Assembly: GCF_008831285.2 (NCBI RefSeq)
Contig: NC_045144.1
Coordinates: forward strand, 18,615,716 to 18,679,715
Direction of reading: 5' to 3'
Source: Nymphaea colorata
Lineage: Eukaryota; Streptophyta; Magnoliopsida; Nymphaeales; Nymphaeaceae
DNA: 64,000 bases
The position numbers and the translations under genes were made by a program. Shown here piece by piece: positions 55,526 through 64,000 of this stretch (positions within the stretch are counted from its first letter, which is position 1; every line of letters starts with the position of its first letter). A model generated the notes under the pieces. The model searched no databases. It saw only the letters and a program-made list of their open reading frames with translations, and was not told the DNA's origin.

Positions 55526-55891
55526 ATGGCGGACCCCGGCTTCTTCTCCTTCTTCCACAAACCCTCCCACCCTCCCTCCTCGAGTGAGCACCACCACATC
55601 ATGCAGAACCCCCCCATGGAGTCCTCTAGAATGTTCTCCTGCCTGTACTGCTCCAGGAAGTTCTGCACCTCCCAGGCCCTCGGCGGCCACCAGAACGCCC
55701 ACAAGAAGGAGAGGGCGGCAGCAAGGAGGAGCCTCGCCTCCCCGCCGCCGCAGTCGACGGCGGCGCTTCCGTACGCCCACCACCTCCCCCACCTCTCGTT
55801 GAGCCACCACCAGCAATGGAGCCAGGCCCACCAACAAGAGCAGTCTCAGGAGGGCGACTATGTAAACCTTGACCTCTCTTTGCACCTATAG
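55526..55891 (+). CDS. Single C2H2 (QALGGH) zinc-finger protein with C-terminal EAR motif
   Basis: An intron-less gene of 121 residues. The single plant-type zinc finger lies at about 38-58 and reads [20 protein letters not shown], with the two Cys and two His in place (C-x2-C-x12-H-x3-H) and the plant-specific QALGGH helix. A basic KKERAAARR tail follows it. The protein ends NLDLSLHL, a classic LxLxL EAR repression motif. The middle is rich in Ser, Pro, His and Gln. This layout is that of small C1-type zinc-finger repressors such as KNUCKLES-like and related proteins, which recruit TOPLESS co-repressors and act in floral or organ development. The ATG at 55526 ([10 protein letters not shown]) was chosen because the frame upstream has no ATG. 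The GC-rich coding region contrasts with the AT-rich surroundings, as is common for intron-less genes. The exact orthologue is not certain. Confidence 0.92.
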   Translation: MADPGFFSFFHKPSHPPSSSEHHHIMQNPPMESSRMFSCLYCSRKFCTSQALGGHQNAHKKERAAARRSLASPPPQSTAALPYAHHLPHLSLSHHQQWSQAHQQEQSQEGDYVNLDLSLHL

Positions 55892-56850
55892 TTCCATACC
55901 ACCTTCTTCTCTGCTTGTTATCTCTTTCTTCTTCTTCAACTTCTTCTTCTTCTCTTCTTTGGGTAGTCGTCTTTTTCTTTGTTAGCTTAGGTTAACTTGA
56001 TCTTAGATTAGATGTAGCCATCTGCAGGGTTCGAACCCTTGACCTCACCACTGGTTCCACCGGTGGGTTTTGTTCATTTGGAGAAGAGGGGAAGAGAAGA
56101 GCACGGCTTGCCTGGTTGTCTGAAAATGAAATGAAGGGGAGGCTAATAATAGGATTCTATTTATGCAAATATTCCTCGTGTACTCGTCTTCATTTTCTTT
56201 GTGTGATTATGGCTGGGATTGCATTGAAAATGCTCTGCATTAAATTCTGGTGAGCCTACTGCTATAGGTCAATGTAACCCTTTTGTGATGTTGGGAGGCC
56301 CTACTCCATGTTTAGCCCCCCCGTCGAGCTAAATGCTCTGAAATGGTAACTGATATCATTATTGAACTCGCTGTCTCTGATCTCTCTCTCTCTCTCTCTT
56401 CTTTTTCTTCTTCTCCCACTGCCGATTGTCATTTCCATGTAAATTGATGCGCCGCTCATGCCTTTCTCCTGCTTTCTGATATCTCGCGAGAAAATTTTTT
56501 ACCGTTTCCTCGAAGAACAACCATGGTGGTGTCTCTGAAATTGCCTTCAGTGCGAAGAACTGCACGGAGGAGACGACAGAAAAGGACCTCGTTCAGACCA
56601 CGCTCCTTCTCCGCCAAGCTTCTCGCCAGCAGAGCGAAACTGCATCGGCATGCACGCATGCATGGTTGCAGCCACCTCTCTGCGTATGCGTCTGCGTGCC
56701 TAACGTAATGGTGGTGGTGTTCCGTACAATGGGTGAAGTTGAGGGAAGTGGCAGGCTGCCTATCTGTGTCTGATATCGTGATGCCATTTGATCTTTCATG
56801 CGTGCATGAACGTGCTTTCAAGCGTGTCTCTCCGTGCTTCCCGTCTTAAT
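55892..56850. other. 3' flank of the zinc-finger gene, with a SINE-like B box
   Basis: Probable 3' UTR at first. On the minus strand at about 56025-56075, AACCAGTGGTGAGG and then AAGGGTTCGAACCCT resemble the A and B boxes of tRNA-derived SINEs, but they are too close together for an intact promoter and no target duplication was found. No gene supported. Confidence 0.35.
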
Positions 56851-56855
56851 AACCC

Positions 56856-56856
<1 letters not shown>

Positions 56857-56943
<87 letters not shown>
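56857..56943. repeat. (TA)n(GA)n microsatellite
   Basis: TA run with one AA interruption, followed by GA repeats. A second GT/GA tract lies at 57179-57231. Confidence 0.9.
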
Positions 56944-56950
<7 letters not shown>

Positions 56951-57177
56951 AATTGGTAGGTGATAGACGCAAATAAGTCCCACAAAATATGTGGTTTCTA
57001 ATGAATCGATTGTACGATAGAGCTGTGTCTGAAAAACAAGCTATCCTGATATCTACCGCCCGCTATGTTAGGAAAGTGAAAATGCAAGGCCTCGCTTCCA
57101 TAATGTCACGCTCTAATTTATAATTTTTATCACTGATATTTACATGTGAAAAAACAAACTGTAATGACAGAGTAATA

Positions 57178-57235
<58 letters not shown>

Positions 57236-60200
57236 GGGGCGCTTAGGCATGAGACGGTGGCGATTCTGGTTGAGAGTGGTGCGAAAGAGGAGATGCAGCA
57301 TTCATCTTTCCATGGCGCAGAGGTGGGGTGTACTAGTATTGGAAGACTACGTATAATGAGACTGAGAGAGAGAGAGGGAAAGCAGAAAAAATGGAGCTCC
57401 TTATTGGCCGCTTCAAAAGGTCGATATGTCATTCATCAAGGCTACTGGTTTATATCGAGTAAAGACTCCCCACCTCGGCCTGTGCCCTCAATTCGATCCC
57501 CACCAAAAAACATTGATGTTTCCTCTTTTCAAAATGATGATCTTCCCATCTTTGTTCTGTTTAATTATTTTTTGGTGTTTTCGAAAGCTTTTTCAGCTCC
57601 AACTTGATTGGTTCTCCGCTTGTCGATACACAGAGGTGCAACTTATCTATCACCATCATCTTCTTTTCGAGAAACGCAGAAGTTCCAGTGAGTTCATCTG
57701 TATTCGTCTTTTTTATTTTCTTTTGTTGGCAAACTTGGTTTTCTTTTAAATTAATTTAGTCATTTGGTATGGATATATATGAGATTATCCCCATCTGAAA
57801 AAAGAGTAAATAACTCGGATTTGTCTGTCATCCATTCGCATGATCACTAGACTTCTAATGAAGGAAGAAGAATTTTCTTCATGATGACTAGATTTTTTAA
57901 GCGACGGCCGAACTGTCAGATACTTTATATGAAGTCATTTAACTTTAGTGTTATCACATTTCAAATATCTACTTTGGGTAGAACATATTCTGTTCTTTCT
58001 TGTCCCGCATGTGAACTATGTAGATGGCCGAATGCTCTTTAAAACAACAAAAAATCGAAGGGATTTCAATAGTATCATTTGGCCAACGCAGTACAGCTTG
58101 TTTATTACAAGGCAAAGATTTTTCAGGAAAAGAAAGTGAAGCAAAGGATTAGATTATTAAACAAGAGGAATTCTGTAAATGGGATTGCCAGTCAAGCAAT
58201 TCTTGAAGTGTAAACAGTTGGTTCAGAAAGTGAAGAATTTGGAGAACTAGAATTTCCTGTCGAGTGAAAGTTAGAGGAACAAAATTGTACTTAACGAGGA
58301 GAAGAAGTTGGCAGTATTCATGTGGCGGAAGAGAGCAGAGAGAGATCCAAAAGATCTGCAATTGCCATGATTTCCACAGAAGCAAAAAGATAAAAGCTGA
58401 TAAAACTTGAAGAAATGAGCAATCTGCTGTGATTATGAAAAGCATAGTCGTTGCCTCTTTCACGGCCTCAATTTGCAGCCCCATTCTTGTGGTTTGAAAC
58501 TAAATATGTCATATCCAACCAAACTGCTTCAAAAAGGTCAGATATGGAAAAGACTTACATTCGATTAACAAATCAGATCGGGCGCTACCCAACTGGATTT
58601 AGATTTGGATTCGGTTTTAAAAAAAAATGTCCAATCAGGTTCAGTTTTAAACAAAATATCCAATACCCAATGTCCATATGCTTCGAAGGCCGGTTCTTCA
58701 TCATAATGTGGTCCACAATTGGTTGCATATATAAGTGGGATTCAGATTCATATGTGAAGATAAAAGTTAAATGATGAAGGGATTTGGATTATGAATTTAC
58801 AAATCAGATTCTAATATGATATCAACTTTGCTTCATCAGTTTCTTCATCGGAATTCTAATCCAGATATGGTAAAAGATGGATTTATATCCATCGACATCT
58901 CTATTTAAGACTCACAACCCCGATTTAGTTTTACAGATAGCATTCATGCAACACGATGCTACCAGTTGGTCAATGCCACGCTTTCAACGCCCACTTTTTT
59001 TTGAGTTTAGACAGACGGACAGTAGAACTTTCTCAGTCAGCGTCGTGGCTTGACACCCTGAAAGGCTGAAACTAGTTCTTTCTCATAGATATTCTGCATG
59101 GACGGATCAAAGAAGGAAGGGTGGAAAAGAACTGGAAAGAAATTTACCAACTAGAGACGTATCAGATGCAGAGGCAGTGGTTGAAGACTGCTGCTCTTTG
59201 GCTTAACCAAAGGGAAGAGGTCCAGTTTCTAGTTGGCAGTTAAAAGGGAAAGAATTGAGGTTCGCTTTTGGGGAATGGGCAATGGAATCTCTGATATTGA
59301 GCCAAACGTGGGATTGAGGTGACAGCCATTGACAGAGAACAAGAGGGAGCTGTCTGTCCTGTCCCCCCAAACATTACTAACTTCACTTCAGATTAGCCCT
59401 TCCTTGCACTGGCCAGTGGCCACTGCCCCTGTTACTGAAGTCACTCAGATTTTCACGACCAGTCCAAGCCTCGTTTGTATACACATTTCACACACACACA
59501 CACACAGAGAATGTGGTTTATGCAAAGTTCTCTTTGTCATTGGTATTTGACCAATATGGGTTTTTGAAGAAAATGTATTTTTTAAATTGTTTTCAGTTAT
59601 TTTTAAATTATTTCAACCAGAAAAATGATGGAAAATCCGATGTTGACAACATTGGGTATGGACCAAAAATTTATATCTCAGAATTTTTTTCCCCTTTTCT
59701 GGATAGCCAGCCCAGACAACATAAATTTACAAGATTACAAGCTTTTTTTTTTCTTATTATGGTCACAAAGATGTTATTATACTATTTATTTAATGATAAA
59801 AAAACTATTTTCAGTCAAATGAGTTTTACGTCTATATCTATTCTTTGTGTAGAAAAACTAACAGCTATATATGACACTAAAAACTTAATACTAAAAAGTA
59901 AAAACAAAAGCAGGTTTTTATAAATGAAGAAAGTGAATCACGTCTGCTGCCTCGGCCGTGGATCTCATAGATGGACTAAAAGAAATTAGATGCTATTTAA
60001 TTTGTATATGGGCTCTTTAAATGTCTCTTCAAATATATGTCACATGTGCGTCTTTGGATGTTTTTTCCTTTCTGATAGATCTGACAGCATAAAAGAGTGC
60101 AAAATGTTCCAAAATGAAAAAAGAAAATGATGAAAATCTGACGGCTAGATTAGATTTTGTGAGTTGAAAAAAGCTAACGCCAATCATTTTAAAACTGCTA

Positions 60201-60980
60201 CAAAATATGACCCACACTTGAAAAATTTTCTGTTGAAAGTCACCAACCTACAAGATCAATTGGTTCTCATACACCATTAAATTAAATGTAAGTTTTTCTG
60301 GACCCTCCAGAGAAATAAAAGGCTGCGAGCCCCCTTCTAGACCATTCCCTTTACCTACACTCGAGATCCAAGCAAAGTGATTAAGCAGCTAGGTTGGGGG
60401 AAGAAACTGAAAATGGGAGACTCCACTTGCTTTGGGCTGGAGACGATGGTAGATGATGATCAGGTCAGATCCACTGCGTCTGTATTCTTACACTATCATC
60501 GACTCAACATATCGCTGACATGACCCATCTTTATTCCCATCCCCCTAACTTCATGCTTCAGCACAGCTAAACAGATAACCCCAAGAGGGATAGATAGGGA
60601 AGCGAGACTCCACTCTGTCGATAGAACTCAGGGAGAACTAATCTCAGGGTTTTATGCAGCCAACTGTGGTGCATAAAAGGGAAACCAGATAAAGAAATGA
60701 ACAGGCAAGTCAATAAGTGGAGTAGAAATGAAAGCTTCAATCTGATGGAAGTAGTCGGTAAAAGTTTCAGATCCCAAAAAAGGCAGAAAAAGAAAGGTTT
60801 CATAGTGGGCCCGCGTTAATTGACCTCCATCTACCAAGGTTTTCGCAGAAAACTAAATCAATGCCAAACGAGTGGGCCCTAAACCTGGTTAGATTGGGAT
60901 ATCTCGACAAAACTAATGCAGTAGAAATGAAAACCAACAAATGCAAGACCCGAATTACCCTGGAAAGGCAGCAACACATT
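56944..60980. other. Intergenic, no gene supported
   Basis: Several short open frames (for example 57257-57607 and 59513-59923) lack any family signature and include low-complexity stretches. A short frame starting ATGGGAGACTCC at 60413 could be a first exon but has no supported continuation. No RNA gene seen. Confidence 0.45.
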
Positions 60981-61080
60981 ATGAAAAGATTGAGATCAAC
61001 TAAAGCTTATTATTGGAAAAGTAGTTCTCATTAAGAAAAGATTGACATAAACTAAAGATTATTATTGGAAAAGTAGTTCT
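60981..61080. repeat. Two-copy 52-bp tandem duplication
   Basis: Two copies of a GAAAAGATTGA-CATAAACTAAAG / TTATTATTGGAAAAGTAG unit (60981-61028 and 61033-61080) with a few differences. It lies just downstream of the Atos-like stop codon, probably in its 3' UTR. Confidence 0.8.
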
Positions 61081-61163
61081 GTACAGTTTATGGTGATGTG
61101 CCCAGATGAATGGGCTCACGTTCTGTTATGTACAAATTAGCTTAAGACACCAGGCTATTGATG

Positions 61164-63921
61164 TCAGAAGCCGATATCAAAATATTTTGGATCTGCCGGG
61201 CAATGATGCTCCACATGTAACTGCACAGAAAGAACAAAGATGAGACTGTATATAAAAACCAGTCAAGAGCATGCCAATTCATCTAACCTTTGCTACCAAT
61301 TAAAACTGCTTAGTTCACGAGTATATCATGTAGAGATCTAAAAATAGAATCTTGAACATTATTATCCACACAACATTGACTTAAGCTTCATTAAGATCCA
61401 TAGACAAAGATAAAAGAGTTCAAACAACTGCAGAATGTAACACAAGAACTCATTCTGATATAGTCAAATAGTCATTAGTGAAAGAGGAACTCCAAAATCT
61501 TCATAACAGAAAAGAAATAATATGGTGTAGTACCATAAACTATGAGAATCGAAAGATATTGTCATAAGCCAACATGTCGTTAGAGAAAGCACTATTCATG
61601 CAATTGCCAAAGCAAGACACGATCAGATCAACAATCAAACCATCAATGCAGTACTTGCTCTGACATTCAAAGAGCTCATCTTCCTGCCCCAACCACCATG
61701 GAGGAATATAGCCTTCTTTTATGATCTTCTAGATCCAGTCTTTGCATCAAGTATGATCTAGCAAACGTCTGAAGTTACCATCACTTGACTAAGAGACTAT
61801 AAATTTGTCATCCTTGACCCTAACGTAGCATGCATCAACTAGAATAACTTTGAATACCAGATAAGGGTATTAAAGAAAAAAATGAGTACCTTTCCTTCAT
61901 CTGAATCTGCATGACGTTGAGGGAAAACAACCCTTAAATCACCATACAAGTAGAAGCGCCGTTCAGCGTCACCATGCAAATTGCTTCCCTGAGGAACAGA
62001 GAATGGATCTGACTTGCACCTCTGCATGGACCTGCCGGATTTCTTTGGGGGGCATAAGAAACGAAGATGCAGAGCATATCTTAAAACACCAGAAATGGCA
62101 GCACCTATATTCAATTTTGGGGAAGTATCTACATGTTTCTTTTCAGGTCCCTCACATATATCCATGGGGCTGAAGCCGCTGAACTCCTCATTGTGAATCT
62201 TCTCATATCGACTGTTGCAAAGGTTGTTCACATCCTCCAATTTCATATTGATGTCAGCGCTGTTGGGGGTATTAGAATAGGCTCCAGGTGAAAAGATCAA
62301 TGAATCTGTCCTTTCAGTGTTGAGTACATCAACCTGTTGTGCGTCTGAATATATACAATTTATGTAGTCAGATGCTGCTTTATTCAAATTTTCAGAATGG
62401 CGCCTCCCAGACTCCATTTTATACATACAGTGACAATTAGAGCCAGCATGTTTGGTAGGAAGCTGTACATTGTGGCTTCTTTCTGATTCCGGAGGAGCCG
62501 CAGGAACATTTTTTTGTGCAACACTGTGATCTCCTTCCCTAACCAGGCTCATTGATGATGCTAAGGTGACCTTTTGGCGCATGAAGGTCTGTATCACAAA
62601 TTGAAATACACCACTATAAATACTCTTACAGGTTTTCTTCACAAAATAGTTTAGCATGTCTACAAGCAACAGAATCTGTGAAGCTGATGGATCAATATTT
62701 GTAAAGGTAAGGTCACAGCCTCGATCCACTCAAATTTCCGTCTTTTGCCAAAATAGGGGATGAGGGCAGACGACATTTTTGCACACGAAAGTTATATCAC
62801 CAACCAAAATATGTATATTTGCCAATATGCATTCTATTATTCCTATTCCCAAGGACCCAACTCCTGCAACAAACATGAAAAGGGTATTCTGGGAGCCTAG
62901 AACAATGGAAAATGAAATGGAAAATGGTGTCCATGTCTATATCCATGTACGCACGTTAATCCTTGTTCGCATGTTAATTCTATCGCAGTAAACCAGAAGC
63001 ATCCAATCACATGACTTCCACAAAGGTAACAACAAAGAGATCTGCATTTCATTTTTCTACTTACAGAGTATAACATACACATAACAAATCTATCCATGTC
63101 ATTATCTCTCGTAGAAGTTTTACATGGCAGCCGCAAAATTTTATAGTTGTATACCTTCATCCTGCTCTAATTTTGTTTGAGTAAACGAAAGCGTTCACAC
63201 AATTGCTTTTGCAATCCGGTTGTAGCTAACATGCATGCGACAACAAAGATACTATGCACTTCAAATGACATACTCTAGTGACTCCAACTGAGCAGAGTTT
63301 GTGAAAAAAGACCCACTGAAACATCCCACTTGAAGGTCTCCCTAGCATCTTGAGTCGAGTCTCCCACAAAATTATAATCTCCAACATGGATTAGGACAAA
63401 AGTAGCTAAACCACAACATTCATTAAACATCTTAAACATCACATAATATGCATATGTTGAATAAGAACCTAAATAACCAACCTCAAACTTTTTAATATGA
63501 AAAACAAAAGTAAATAAAGGATCAATATTACAATGTAACGAATAAAGAACATGCCAATTGCATGTTCGACTATGCCTGTGAAGTGCAATAGCAGCATGTA
63601 TGACAATCATGCAGAGTGTGCAAAAGGATTTTCCATGGTCAAAGCTCAGATAGAAAATAAGAAATCTGTTATAGACTATAACAGATTTGTTACTACTGGT
63701 TGATAAAATGAAACAGTCAAGGGAAAGATGAAAACCAATTTCTTGTTGCATATTTTGTGCAAGTTTATTATAGAATTTTTCACATGGAAGGAGTGGAACA
63801 TGCATAAGATAAGGAAAATATTTTCCTTATGACAACATACCTTGGTACCTGCAGGCATGTCACTTAAATCATAATTGCAGAAAAAGGTGTGGACCGGTGT
63901 CTTCTCCGGATTACTGAGGAC
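61164..63921 (-). CDS. Atos/FAM214-like conserved domain protein, 3' part (5' end outside the window)
   Basis: Three exons on the minus strand, each in phase 0: 63841-63921, 61890-62588 and 61164-61220. The first reads [20 protein letters not shown] and then DMPAGTK. The second starts [12 protein letters not shown], continues through a long Ser/Asn-rich low-conservation linker, and ends with the signature [20 protein letters not shown], then KSDPFSV and [19 protein letters not shown] before DSDEGK. The last exon reads [18 protein letters not shown] and stops. These are the Atos-like and adjacent C-terminal conserved blocks found from animals (Atossa, FAM214) to plants. In animals the family acts as transcription cofactors, and plant members are uncharacterised. 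Splice sites are standard (AAG|GTATGT; CAG|ACC; AAG|GTACTC; GCAG|TTA). More exons must lie beyond 64000. Confidence 0.88.
62589..63840 (-). other. Intron of the Atos-like gene
   Basis: Between the VLSNPEK and TFMRQKV exons. A 176-codon open frame at 63275-63805 on the same strand has no family signature and is not taken as a gene. Nothing else seen. Confidence 0.55.
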
Positions 63922-64000
63922 CTGAAACATTGAGAAGAAGTGTTATCAACACACTAATTAGAATAATACAATCAACCATAAGCCCTTCATAACTAAAATG

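Noticed and set aside
55323-55802. 159-codon frame over the zinc-finger gene
   Set aside because: It is an alternative frame of the real C2H2 gene, rich in Arg/Ser/Pro because of the shifted GC-rich codons and the GA tract.
56025-56075. Possible tRNA gene or SINE on the minus strand (GGTTCGAACCC)
   Set aside because: The A-box-like and B-box-like motifs are too close, no cloverleaf can be formed by eye, and no target duplication is seen.
60413-60465. ATG with MGDSTCFGLETMVDDDQ followed by a GT, possible first exon
   Set aside because: No second exon in phase was found before the oppositely oriented Atos-like gene, and the peptide matches no family I know.
63275-63805. 176-codon open frame on the minus strand
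   Set aside because: It falls wholly within an intron of the Atos-like gene. The Cys-, His- and Phe-rich composition and lack of any motif point to chance.

Overview
This is a nuclear DNA segment from a flowering plant. The evidence is intron-rich genes with plant-only architectures (a plastid esterase/acyltransferase of the phytyl ester synthase family and a QALGGH zinc finger with an EAR tail), a Ty1-copia retrotransposon, hAT-type elements, a SINE, an endogenous pararetrovirus remnant, and many long (TA)n, (GA)n and (GT)n tracts. I cannot place the species.

Layout. Positions 1-16.8 kb hold no gene I can support. They contain short hAT-like non-autonomous elements with GC-rich ends and AT-rich cores (about 5355-5740, 6717-6970, 7040-7342, 13436-13740), TCGAG-rich repeats, AT-rich repeats and a decayed copia RNase H fragment (15.93-16.41 kb). 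From 16857 to 39091 lies one long plus-strand gene, the phytyl ester synthase-like acyltransferase, with at least 14 coding exons. One of its introns holds a complete, very young copia element on the minus strand (29131-34507) with 421-bp LTRs, a 5-bp target duplication, and a polyprotein broken only by one in-frame TGA. From 39.1 to 51 kb the sequence is repeat-dominated: a large inverted repeat (40442-41552), a tRNA-like SINE with long target duplications (41714-41952), a decayed pararetroviral polymerase (42.06-43.72 kb), a U2 snRNA-like fragment (44.1 kb), and a 3.3-kb hAT-type element (45441-48740) that carries a broken receptor-like cytoplasmic kinase fragment. A shrunken second copy of the 3' end of the acyltransferase gene lies at 49769-50975.

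From 51 to 64 kb the only confident genes are a single-exon C2H2 zinc-finger repressor (55526-55891, plus strand) and the 3' part of an Atos/FAM214-like gene on the minus strand (61164-63921), whose 5' end lies beyond the window.

The host genes are not an operon or pathway cluster. The acyltransferase acts in plastid lipid and phytol metabolism, the zinc finger is a probable transcriptional repressor, and the Atos-like protein is uncharacterised in plants. The main interest is genome dynamics: a recent intronic retrotransposon, gene-fragment capture by a DNA transposon, partial duplication of a gene end, and a non-consensus splice acceptor in the acyltransferase. I found no sign of a new defence or enzymatic system.
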